NCBI GenBank assembly: GCA_947379865.1
Contig: CANCOY010000093.1
Location: 1-14,108 of the forward strand
Origin: Acetobacteraceae bacterium
GTDB taxonomy: Bacteria; Pseudomonadota; Alphaproteobacteria; Zavarziniales; Zavarziniaceae
DNA: 14,108 nucleotides
Direction: 5' to 3'
Below, piece by piece: positions 6,704 through 13,785 of the stretch. Made by a program: the position numbers and the translations under genes. The notes under the pieces were generated by a model, which saw only the letters and a program-made list of their open reading frames with translations, was not told where the DNA came from and did not search any database. How positions within the stretch are numbered: position 1 is the stretch's first letter; each line of letters begins with the position of its first letter.

Positions 6704-7957
6704 TCAGCCGTGTTCGGCCAGATCAAGGGTGCGGGCGCGCCGCAGGTCGGGAAACCGCCAGGCCCAGAGTGCCACCACCAGCAGGGTACCGATGCCGCCG
6801 ACAATCACGGCCGGGACCACCCCCAGCCAATGGGCGGTCAGGCCCGATTCAAATTCGCCCAGCTGGTTCGACGTGCCGATGAAAATGAAATTGACTGACG
6901 AGACGCGGCCGCGCATGGCGTCCGGGGTTGCCAGTTGCACCAGGGTCTGTCGGATGACAACGCTGACCATGTCGGAGGCGCCAAGCATGACAAGGGCAAT
7001 ACCGCTGGTGACAAGGCTGGTGGACAGGCCAAAGACGATGGTCGACAGGCCAAAGACGGCCACCGAGGCAAACATGATCAGCCCAACGTGCTGCCGCAAC
7101 GGATGGCGTGCCAGCCAGATGCCAACCACCAGCGCGCCCAGGGCAGGTGCGCTGCGCAACAGGCCCAGCGCCCAGGGGCCAACCAGCAGCACGTCAGCCG
7201 CAATGGCTGGAAGCAGGGCTGTGGCGCCACCAAGCAGCACGGCGAAAAGGTCGAGCGAGATGGCGCCCAGCACGATGGGCCGCGACCAGATGAAGCGAAG
7301 CCCGTCAAAGATCTGGCCCGGTTCGAACCGAACGCGTGCCCTTGGCGCCTGCACCGGCGGCCGGACCGCAAGGATCAGGCAAGCGGCTATGGCCAGCAGG
7401 GCCGAGACAACCAGATAGACCACCGGCGCCCCAAAGGCGTAAAGCAGCCCACCTGCCGCCGGGCCAATAATGGTCGCCCCCTGGAAGCCTGAGGAACTCC
7501 ACGCCACTGCCGTGGGAAACAGCCGGGCAGGCACCAGATTGGGCATCAGGGCGGAGTTCGCTGGCGCATGGAAGGCGTAGGAGACGCCGAGAACAAAGAT
7601 CGCCACAAAGATCGGCCAGGTTGCCACCGGTCCGGCCAGCGCATAGCCAGCAAGGAAGATCGCGGCCAGCAGTTCCACCCCCAGGCAGGCAAGGGCCACC
7701 AGTCGCCGGTCAAGCAGATCAATCAACTGCCCCGCCGGCAGGGCCAGCCCGACGGCCGGCAGGAACTGGGTCAGTCCGATCAGGCCAAGGTCAAGCGGCT
7801 GGCGCGTAAGGCTGTAGACCTGCCAGCCAACGGCCACGGCACTCATTTGCAGGGCCATGGTCCCGGTCACCCGGGCGGCCCAGAACAAGGCATAGGGACG
7901 ATGGGCAAAGACGCCGCCCTGCGGCGCGTCCTCGGGGGCGCTTCCGGCCGTTGTCAT
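6704..7957 (-). CDS. Major facilitator superfamily transporter
   Basis: A 417-residue inner-membrane transporter with about twelve hydrophobic segments, resembling the MFS_3/EntS-like group of exporters. The short cytoplasmic N-terminus (MTTAGSAPEDAPQGG) is followed by the first helix from about residue 18. The loop between helices 2 and 3 reads GQLIDLLDRR, a form of the family's G-x-L-x-D-x-x-x-R-R signature, with a second polar loop near the centre (VRPPVQAPRARVRFEPG). The start is ATG 7957 with AGGGG eight bases upstream. It lies 66 bp after the CbpM-like gene on the same strand and 180 bp before OTC. The substrate cannot be told. Proximity to OTC is not evidence of amino-acid transport, because OTC seems to have its own promoter. 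Confidence 0.92.
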   Translation of the reverse strand: MTTAGSAPEDAPQGGVFAHRPYALFWAARVTGTMALQMSAVAVGWQVYSLTRQPLDLGLIGLTQFLPAVGLALPAGQLIDLLDRRLVALACLGVELLAAIFLAGYALAGPVATWPIFVAIFVLGVSYAFHAPANSALMPNLVPARLFPTAVAWSSSGFQGATIIGPAAGGLLYAFGAPVVYLVVSALLAIAACLILAVRPPVQAPRARVRFEPGQIFDGLRFIWSRPIVLGAISLDLFAVLLGGATALLPAIAADVLLVGPWALGLLRSAPALGALVVGIWLARHPLRQHVGLIMFASVAVFGLSTIVFGLSTSLVTSGIALVMLGASDMVSVVIRQTLVQLATPDAMRGRVSSVNFIFIGTSNQLGEFESGLTAHWLGVVPAVIVGGIGTLLVVALWAWRFPDLRRARTLDLAEHG

Positions 7958-7982
7958 AAGCTGTTCCCCTGCAAGGACGGAC

Positions 7983-7998
7983 CCGCCGTCAGCGGCGG
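7983..7998. terminator. Short hairpin between CbpM-like and MFS genes
   Basis: CCGCCG (7983-7988), loop TCAG, CGGCGG (7993-7998), in the 66-bp gap after the CbpM-like stop. The stem is only 6 bp and has no T tract, so it is a weak or partial terminator at best. Confidence 0.25.
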
Positions 7999-8023
7999 AG
8001 TGTTTCAGTCACGGCGTCCCGGC

Positions 8024-8476
8024 TCAAGCCTCTGGCGACTTGGACCCTTCTTCTGATGACAGGCGCGGCGCAATGCGGGCGCGCACCTCGGCCGGTGCCC
8101 GGTCGATGGCGTCCAGCAGGGCATGCAGGGTGCGGCGGGTGCTGTGCAACTGATCAAGCAGAGACAGGACAACGGGAACGGCGTCCGCATCGATGCCCAG
8201 ATCGTGATGGATTTCGCGGATCAGCCGGATCCGGGCCAGATCTATGGCCGAGAACTGCCACTCCCCGGGCGCGCCTGCAGGGGTTACCCAGCGTGCCGAA
8301 ATCCATTCCTCCAGTTCGATCCGCTCGAGCGACCCCACCGCCTCCAGCACCTCGTCGAGGTCTGCCGCCAGGGCCGCATCGGTATCAGCCCCCTGGGGGC
8401 CCATGGCATCGTCGCTGCCGGGCAGGCCTGGCGCGCCCGGGCGGCCTGGCTGGCTGGCATCTGTGGGTTCGATCAT
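8024..8476 (-). CDS. cbpM: CbpM-like chaperone modulator (MerR-fold), N-terminally extended
   Basis: CbpM binds the J-domain of CbpA and blocks its stimulation of DnaK; it is cytosolic. The conserved part starts near residue 40: a helix-turn-helix-like segment IELEEWISARWVTPAG (about 53-68), then WQFSAIDLARIRLIREIHHDLGI (about 73-95), then VPVVLSLLDQLHSTRRTLHALLDAI, the usual CbpM core. The protein has 150 residues against about 100 in typical members. The extra 40 at the start are Gly/Pro-rich and collagen-like (GRPGAPGLPG at 11-20). Identification rests on this pattern plus position: its ATG overlaps the stop of the J-protein gene (ATGA 8476-8473), and cbpA-cbpM gene pairs are the norm. The internal Met25 is another possible start, but the overlap favours 8476. 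Confidence 0.8.
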   Translation of the reverse strand: MIEPTDASQPGRPGAPGLPGSDDAMGPQGADTDAALAADLDEVLEAVGSLERIELEEWISARWVTPAGAPGEWQFSAIDLARIRLIREIHHDLGIDADAVPVVLSLLDQLHSTRRTLHALLDAIDRAPAEVRARIAPRLSSEEGSKSPEA

Positions 8477-9432
8477 TCCTCGGCTCCCTTCATCAGGTCG
8501 GCACGCGGGTCATAGGCATTGTCATCGGCCCAGCCGGCGATGAAGGCGGCAAGCTTGGCATCAACCGTCTTTGGCAAAACAACCTGCAGCCGCACATACT
8601 GGTCGCCCCGTTCCCCGCCGGCCACGGGCAGGCCCTTGCCCTTCAGGCGCAGGACGGTGCCGGTATTGGCGCCTTTGGGCACGCCCATGGCGACTGCACC
8701 TTCGACTGTCGGCACCTGTACCCGGCCGCCGAGGATCGCTTCGCCAAGCGAGATGGGCAGCACGATGTGGATGTCGCTGTCCTTGCGCTCGAACACGGCA
8801 TGGGGACGGACATGGATTTCGACAAAGGCGTCGCCCGTCTCGCCGCCGTTATAGCCAGGGTCACCCTGGCCTTTCAGACGCAGCATCTGGCGGTCGCGCA
8901 CGCCGGCGGGCACGCGGATCTGCAGGCTGCGGCCATCAGGCATCCGCACGGTGCGATTGGCGCCGTTGGCGGCGTCGAGGAAAGAGACCTCAAGGCTATA
9001 GCTAAGGTCCCCACCCCGGGCGCTGCCGGCCCCACCGGCCCGGCCACGGGCGCCAGCGCCGCCCGGCCGCCGCGCGCGATTGCCGAAGATATCGCCGAAC
9101 AGGTCTTCCATGTCCTCGGCCCCGGCGAAGTCCGAGCGGCCATCATAGCGGGCGCCGGCCTTGCCGCCGGCATAGTCGCGGTAGAAGCGGCGATTCTGTG
9201 GCTTTTCGGTGCCCGTTGCGTCGATCTCGCCCGCGTCGAACCGCTTGCGCCGCGCCGGGTCGCTCAACAGGTCGTTGGCAACGTTGATTTCCTTGAAGCG
9301 GTCTTCGGCGGCCTTGTCGCCGGGATGCAGATCGGGATGGGCCTTCTTCGCAATCTTGCGATAGGCCTTCTGTATGTCTTCCTGGCTGGCAGTCTTTGGA
9401 ATGCCAAGAATCTGATATGGGTCGCGGGCCAT
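8473..9432 (-). CDS. cbpA: CbpA-type (class B) J-domain co-chaperone
   Basis: DnaK co-chaperone that delivers substrates and stimulates DnaK ATPase. The 319-residue protein has a J-domain at about 4-67 with the essential HPD at 32-34. A linker follows (70-140) with the acidic/aromatic part EDMEDLFGDIFGN and a Gly/Arg-rich stretch (about 120-140). The two C-terminal substrate-binding beta-domains run from about 140 to 290 (RVPAGVRDRQMLRLKGQG; LPISLGEAILGGRVQVPT; VPKGANTGTVLRLKGKGLP). The CxxCxGxG zinc-finger repeats of DnaJ are absent, which defines the class B/CbpA type. The start ATG 9432 is right before the J-domain; GGGGA lies 11 bases upstream. It is cotranscribed with the CbpM-like modulator and diverges from the EF-G gene across 383 bp. 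No clear heat-shock promoter was seen. Confidence 0.93.
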   Translation of the reverse strand: MARDPYQILGIPKTASQEDIQKAYRKIAKKAHPDLHPGDKAAEDRFKEINVANDLLSDPARRKRFDAGEIDATGTEKPQNRRFYRDYAGGKAGARYDGRSDFAGAEDMEDLFGDIFGNRARRPGGAGARGRAGGAGSARGGDLSYSLEVSFLDAANGANRTVRMPDGRSLQIRVPAGVRDRQMLRLKGQGDPGYNGGETGDAFVEIHVRPHAVFERKDSDIHIVLPISLGEAILGGRVQVPTVEGAVAMGVPKGANTGTVLRLKGKGLPVAGGERGDQYVRLQVVLPKTVDAKLAAFIAGWADDNAYDPRADLMKGAEE

Positions 9433-9541
9433 TATGTCATCTATCCCCGGTGCCGGGCCTTTGGGTGCGGGGTCTTTGGGCGCCTGTGCAGCCCAATCCA
9501 GTTGTCCGCCCCCTGACCTTGATCCCCTTTGGGCCTGTCAC

Positions 9542-9565
9542 GCAATCGTGCGGCTTGCCGATTGC
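9542..9565. promoter_or_regulatory. Operator-like inverted repeat
   Basis: GCAATCG (9542-9548), ten-base spacer, CGATTGC (9559-9565). The arms are exact and their starts are 17 bases apart, a spacing suited to a dimeric DNA-binding protein. It overlaps the candidate -35 of the EF-G promoter and is about 110-130 bp upstream of the cbpA-like start. It does not match the CIRCE element. The regulator is unknown. Confidence 0.4.
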
Positions 9566-9583
9566 CCCCTTTGCCTGTATCTA
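9555..9583 (+). promoter_or_regulatory. Tentative EF-G promoter
   Basis: TTGCCG (9555-9560), a 17-base spacer, then TATCTA (9578-9583), with TG just before the -10. Match to consensus is moderate at -35 and poor at -10. It would give a leader of roughly 225 bases. Listed because the spacing is right and the inverted repeat overlaps it. Confidence 0.28.
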
Positions 9584-9816
9584 CCGGCCGTCGAGACGCT
9601 TGTTCGAAAGCCGTCCGCATTTCCGGCATGCCAGTTTCAATGGCCTCCGGGGGTGCGCCAGATGGTGACGAGACAACCGTTCCGGCACGGACAGGGGGCA
9701 TGGATCCGCCCGGTGCCGGGCTGCAGCGCCCGTCTCTGACCCTGCCGGGTCCCGCCGGAACCGAGACCCAGGAACCCCATCAGCGCCCGTTCGGGTAGTA
9801 CGACAGGAGACGCGCG

Positions 9817-11934
9817 ATGCCGCGCAAGACACCGCTCACCCTCTACCGCAACATCGGTATCATCGCGCACGTCGACGCTGGCAAGACCACGACGACGGAA
9901 CGAATCCTTTACTACACCGGCAAGGCTCACAAGATCGGTGAGGTGCACGATGGCGCCGCGACCACCGATTATCTTGAGCAGGAACAGAAGCGTGGCATCA
10001 CCATCCAGTCGGCGGCCGTGACCGTCTTCTGGAAGGGCCACCAGATCAACGTCATCGACACCCCCGGCCACGTGGACTTCACCATCGAGGTGAATCGCTC
10101 GCTGCGCGTCCTCGACGGCGCGGTTGTGGTGTTCGACGGCGTGGCCGGCGTTGAGCCGCAGTCCGAAACCAACTGGCGCCTCGCGGACAACTATAAAGTC
10201 CCGCGCATGTGCTACATCAACAAGATGGATCGTTCGGGCGCCAATTTCGCCCGCTGCGTGCAGATGATCACCGATCGTCTGGCGGCCCTCCCGCTGATTC
10301 TCCAGGTGCCGCTGGGCTCCGAGGACAATTTCCGCGGCATGGTCGATCTTCTCACCATGAAGGCCCTCGTCTGGTTCTCGGACGAAAAGGATGCCAAGTG
10401 GGAAGAATGGGATATCACCGACGATCTGGCCAAGAAGCTCAACATCGAGGTCAAGGAAGATCTCGACATGATCGCCCGCATCCCGGAGCTGCGTAAGCAG
10501 CTGATCGAGACCGTGGTCGACCAGGACGATGCCGCCCTCGAAGCCTATCTGGAGACGGGCGAGGATCCGGATATCGCCATCCTGAAGACCTGCATCCGTC
10601 GCGGTACCCTGGTCGGCGCCTTCACCCCCGTTCTCTGCGGCTCGTCGTTCAAGAACAAGGGCGTGCAGCAGATGCTGGACGCGGTTGTGGACTTCCTGCC
10701 CGCCCCGGACGACGTCGAGGCGATCAAGACCGTGGATGAAGAAGGTGTCATCATCGGCGAGCGTCGCTGCTCCGATGACGAGCCGTTCTCGGGCCTTGCC
10801 TTCAAGGTGATCAACAACCAGTTCGGCGCCCTTACCTTCGTGCGCGTCTATTCGGGCGTGGCGCAGAAGGGCACCACCGTGCTCAACACCACGCGCGGCC
10901 GGCGCGAGCGCCTCGGCCGTATCGTCGAGATGCACGCCTCCGACACCAACGAGATCGACGAGTGCCGCGCTGGCGACATCGTCGCCTTCGTGTCGCTCAA
11001 GGAGACCGAGACCGGTGACTCCCTGTCCGACATGGCCTCGCCCGTCGTGCTGGAGCGCATGAAGTTCCCGGATCCCGTGATCTCGGTCTCGGTCGAGCCC
11101 AAGAGCAAGGCCGATACCGAGAAGCTGTCGCTGGCACTGGGCAAGATGGCCCGCGCCGATCCTTCGCTGCGTCTGGAATTGGACAAGGAAACCGGCCAGA
11201 CCATCCTGCGCGGCATGGGCGAGCTTCACCTTGAGGTGACGATCGACCGCATGCGCACGGAAATGGGTGTTGAGGCGAACGTGGGCCGCCCGCAGGTGGC
11301 TTATCGCGAGACGATCACCCAGTCGGTGGAGCACATCTACACCCACAAGAAGCAGACCGGCGGTTCGGGCCAGTTCGCCGAAATCAAGGTGCAGATCGAA
11401 CCGCTGGAGCGTGGCGCAGGCTTCGTCTTCGAAGATGGCATCGTCGGTGGCTCGGTCCCCCGCGAATACATCCCGGCGGTCAAGGGCGGTTTTGAAGACC
11501 AGAAGGACACCGGCGTGCTCGCCGGCTACCCGACGGTGGACTTCAAGGTGCGTCTGATCGACGGCAAGTACCACGAAGTGGATTCGAGCGCGCTTGCCTT
11601 CGAAATCGCTGCCAAGGCGTGTTTCCGTGAAGCCATGCGCAAGGCGGGTCCGACCATCCTTGAGCCGGTGATGAAGGTTGAGGTGGTGACGCCTGAAAAT
11701 CATCTCGGCGACGTGATCGGTGACGTGAACCGTCGTCGTGGCGTGATCGAAGGCCAGCTGACCCGTGGCGCCAACCTTGCCATCGAGGCAAAGGTGCCGC
11801 TGTCGGAAATGTTCGGCTACATCGGTGACCTGCGTTCCATGACCTCTGGTCGTGCGACCTTCACCATGGAGTTCAGCCACTACCAGCCCGCACCGCGCAA
11901 CGTGCAGGACGACATCGTCAAGAAGGCCGGCTGA
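9817..11934 (+). CDS. fusA: Elongation factor G (stand-alone copy)
   Basis: Translocation GTPase that moves tRNAs and mRNA through the ribosome; with ribosome recycling factor it also splits ribosomes. The protein has 705 residues, normal length. GTPase motifs: AHVDAGKT (17-24), RGITI (59-63), DTPGH (81-85), NKMD (135-138), SSF (276-278). Domain IV keeps the tip loop HKKQTGGSGQF and His586 in KYHEVDSS, equivalent to E. coli His583. The start has AGGAGA (9805-9810) six bases before the ATG. Codon use is strongly biased (Lys almost all AAG, Ile almost all ATC), a sign of high expression. It lies outside a str operon: no rpsL or rpsG before it, no tuf after it. Several stretches (AATTDYLEQEQKRGITIQSA, QSETNWRLADNYKVPRMCYINKMDRSG as two separate blocks) differ from the typical proteobacterial wording I recall. 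It may be a second EF-G, or the sole gene in a relocated position. Confidence 0.95.
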   Translation: MPRKTPLTLYRNIGIIAHVDAGKTTTTERILYYTGKAHKIGEVHDGAATTDYLEQEQKRGITIQSAAVTVFWKGHQINVIDTPGHVDFTIEVNRSLRVLDGAVVVFDGVAGVEPQSETNWRLADNYKVPRMCYINKMDRSGANFARCVQMITDRLAALPLILQVPLGSEDNFRGMVDLLTMKALVWFSDEKDAKWEEWDITDDLAKKLNIEVKEDLDMIARIPELRKQLIETVVDQDDAALEAYLETGEDPDIAILKTCIRRGTLVGAFTPVLCGSSFKNKGVQQMLDAVVDFLPAPDDVEAIKTVDEEGVIIGERRCSDDEPFSGLAFKVINNQFGALTFVRVYSGVAQKGTTVLNTTRGRRERLGRIVEMHASDTNEIDECRAGDIVAFVSLKETETGDSLSDMASPVVLERMKFPDPVISVSVEPKSKADTEKLSLALGKMARADPSLRLELDKETGQTILRGMGELHLEVTIDRMRTEMGVEANVGRPQVAYRETITQSVEHIYTHKKQTGGSGQFAEIKVQIEPLERGAGFVFEDGIVGGSVPREYIPAVKGGFEDQKDTGVLAGYPTVDFKVRLIDGKYHEVDSSALAFEIAAKACFREAMRKAGPTILEPVMKVEVVTPENHLGDVIGDVNRRRGVIEGQLTRGANLAIEAKVPLSEMFGYIGDLRSMTSGRATFTMEFSHYQPAPRNVQDDIVKKAG

Positions 11935-11948
11935 TCCAGCCTGTCTTT

Positions 11949-11973
11949 GGCGACGCAGGTCTCCTGCGTCGCC
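11949..11973 (+). terminator. Perfect 11-bp hairpin just after EF-G
   Basis: GGCGACGCAGG (11949-11959), loop TCT, CCTGCGTCGCC (11963-11973), starting 14 bases after the stop. No T tract follows, so on its own it is more likely a 3'-end stabiliser than a terminator. It precedes the full terminator by 16 bases. Confidence 0.6.
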
Positions 11974-11986
11974 GGGCGCAAGATCC

Positions 11987-12037
11987 AAGGGACCCTTCTC
12001 CTTCCGGCTATGCCGGTCTGGGGAAGGGTCCTTTTTT
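11987..12037 (+). terminator. Strong intrinsic terminator of EF-G
   Basis: GGACCCTTCTCC (11990-12001) pairs with GGGGAAGGGTCC (12020-12031), 12 bp with one G-U. The stem is extended by AAG/TTT at its foot. The loop contains a second hairpin, CCGGC-TAT-GCCGG (12004-12016). Six T residues follow at 12032-12037, then G and four more T. This ends the EF-G transcript and separates it from the Tad genes. Confidence 0.92.
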
Positions 12038-12153
12038 GTTTTGGGGGGAACGGCTGAGGTTGATCCCTAGGTCATAAGCATAAATGCCAAAATCGCCGCG
12101 ATGCGCGATCTTCTCGCCGGTTTCTCCACACCTGGAGCGGGGCAAGACGCAGC

Positions 12154-13785
12154 ATGGCGAGGTATCAGGGTAAACGGGGGCGATTGCGCCGGATCGCGCG
12201 GGCCTGGCTGGCGGGTGAGGGGGGCGCCATTGCCGTGATCACGGCCTTGCTGCTGCCGGTCTTGATCGGCTTTGCCGGTCTTGCCGTTGGCACCGGGGTC
12301 TGGCTTGACGCCAGACGCACCTTGCAGACCCAGGCGGATGCAGCGGCCATGGCCGGGCTTCTGGCCCGCACCGATGGCAATGTGGCGGGCATGGTCAGCG
12401 ATGCCCAGGCGGCCGTTGTCGCCAATGGCTGGACGGGCGTCGCCTGTAGCACTGCCGGCGCCGACTGTGCCGTGACCTATCTGGCCTCAAGCCCGGTGTT
12501 TGGCGGCGAGGCCGTGAAGGTTCAGCTGTCGCGGCAGCAGTCGCTGTTCTTTGCCAAGGCGGTGAAGGGCCTGAGCATCAGGGTTCACGCCAGCGCCATT
12601 GCCGAGCGCGCACCCGTGGCGGAGGCCTGTTTCCTTGCCCTTGCGACCACGGGCACCGGGCTGACCTTTGCGGGGAGTTCCGTGTTCAACGGTCCGAACT
12701 GTCTGGTGGGGGCCAATTCGACCAACAAGAGTGCGGTTCTTTTCCAGGGCAACGCCACGGTCACCGCCCGCGCGGTACAGGCCGCTGGCCAGATCAAGAC
12801 CACCGGAAACCCGAGCGTTACTGCGGAACTCATCGCCCGTTCCACCGCCATCACCGATCCACTGGCCACGGCTGATCTGACGCCAAAGCTGATCAACGGT
12901 ATCGCACTGACGACGACCGCGTGGGCCTATAGCACCTGCGCGACGGGCAAGGGCCTGAGCCCGCCCATTCTCGCCATCACGACGGCGAATTACACGGCAA
13001 GTGTGGGCAGCTATTGCGCTGTCAGTGTTGCCCAGACGGCGAGCAACGCCACCTTCACCGCCGGCTCACCCGCCGCCTATTACATGCAGGGCTCGCCTGC
13101 TCTCAAGATCGGCGCCAGCAATAGCGGCTCTGGCAACAAGGATTATTGCGCCGATGTGAACCAGGCCGGTGTCTCGACAAAATTTGGCACCCTGCTGGCC
13201 TCTTCAACCAGCGTGCCGACGGCCAGCAATCACGCCGTCTATTTCATCAAGGGCGACGTCTCCATCTATGGCCGGCTCGATCTGGGGCCGGGCGTCTATT
13301 ACATCTATGACGGCAACCTGACCCTTAATTCCGGGTCCTGTCTGCGGGGCAATCAGGTTACCATTGTGATGACCGGCTCAACCAATGCGTCAGTCGGGAC
13401 CATCAGCGTCAACACCAATGCCACGATCAAGCTGACGCCGCCCCCTGTTAATGTTTCAGGTTACACCGTGCCGTCGCCTGAATCGGTCTACAAGGGCATT
13501 TCGATCTATTTTGATCGTCGCTATGGCACGGGCAAAAGCACGCTGGCGCTAAACGGCAATGCCTTTTCGGACATCGGCGGCGTCATCTATGCGCCTGCGG
13601 CCGATCTCAGCTTCTCGGGCAACCTCTCCCAGGGCAGTTCGGGGGCGTGTTCCAAGATCATCGCGAACACGGTGACGTTCACCGGCAACAGCACCACCGC
13701 TGTCAATTATACGGCGGCCCAGTGTGCCAGCATGGTTGGCAATATTGCTGCCACTGCCGTTCTTGCGGCGAGGCTCGTCCAATGA
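12154..13785 (+). CDS. TadG-like Tad/Flp pilus-associated protein
   Basis: Probable envelope protein of a Tad (tight adherence) pilus system. The 543 residues begin with a basic stretch (KRGRLRRIARAW), then GEGGAIAVITALLLPVLIG and further hydrophobic residues (membrane segment about 25-48), then DARRTLQTQADAAAMAGLLA (52-71). That is the standard N-terminal Tad domain (TadG-like, PF13400 type), where RR.LQ..ADAAA is typical. The rest, from about residue 155, is a large Ser/Thr/Asn/Gly-rich exported region rich in short beta-strand patterns and Cys residues (for example FNGPNCLVG, SGSCLRGNQV, GVIYAPAADLSFSGN), which looks like a beta-helix or repeated beta-sheet cargo. The start has only a weak ribosome site (GGGG 11 bases upstream), but the N-terminus fits. 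The ATGA overlap at 13782-13785 couples it to the TadE-like gene. Exact role is not assignable. Confidence 0.85.
   Translation: MARYQGKRGRLRRIARAWLAGEGGAIAVITALLLPVLIGFAGLAVGTGVWLDARRTLQTQADAAAMAGLLARTDGNVAGMVSDAQAAVVANGWTGVACSTAGADCAVTYLASSPVFGGEAVKVQLSRQQSLFFAKAVKGLSIRVHASAIAERAPVAEACFLALATTGTGLTFAGSSVFNGPNCLVGANSTNKSAVLFQGNATVTARAVQAAGQIKTTGNPSVTAELIARSTAITDPLATADLTPKLINGIALTTTAWAYSTCATGKGLSPPILAITTANYTASVGSYCAVSVAQTASNATFTAGSPAAYYMQGSPALKIGASNSGSGNKDYCADVNQAGVSTKFGTLLASSTSVPTASNHAVYFIKGDVSIYGRLDLGPGVYYIYDGNLTLNSGSCLRGNQVTIVMTGSTNASVGTISVNTNATIKLTPPPVNVSGYTVPSPESVYKGISIYFDRRYGTGKSTLALNGNAFSDIGGVIYAPAADLSFSGNLSQGSSGACSKIIANTVTFTGNSTTAVNYTAAQCASMVGNIAATAVLAARLVQ

Larger units (their letters stand above)
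9433..9816. other. Divergent intergenic region between cbpA-like and EF-G genes
   Basis: The only gap over 300 bases. It has no convincing coding region: frames through it are open only because the DNA is GC-rich, and none has a good start and homology. It holds an inverted repeat (9542-9565), a weak EF-G promoter candidate (9555-9583), and small stem-loops in the probable EF-G leader (CGGGC/GCCCG at 9717-9732; GGGTC/GACCC at 9747-9769). Three copies of CTTTGGG occur in its left part. No tRNA or known riboswitch was recognised. Confidence 0.6.

Noticed and set aside
8056..9516. Plus-strand open frame of 486 codons across the cbpA-cbpM genes
   Set aside because: Antisense to two recognised genes with intact motifs. 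Its translation shows no domain and it has no ribosome site.
9781..9816. tRNA-like GTTCGGGTAG before EF-G
   Set aside because: Only a T-loop-like string is present. No acceptor stem, anticodon arm or D arm can be drawn around it.
9637..11988. Minus-strand open frame of 783 codons covering the whole EF-G gene
   Set aside because: It is antisense to a certain gene in GC-rich, strongly codon-biased DNA, where such long mirror frames are expected. Its translation is His/Arg/Asp-rich with no recognisable domain, and it has no ribosome site.
12059..12100. Promoter of the Tad unit near TTGATC
   Set aside because: No -10 hexamer at 16-19 bases matches; the AT-rich patch CATAAGCATAAAT is wrongly spaced.
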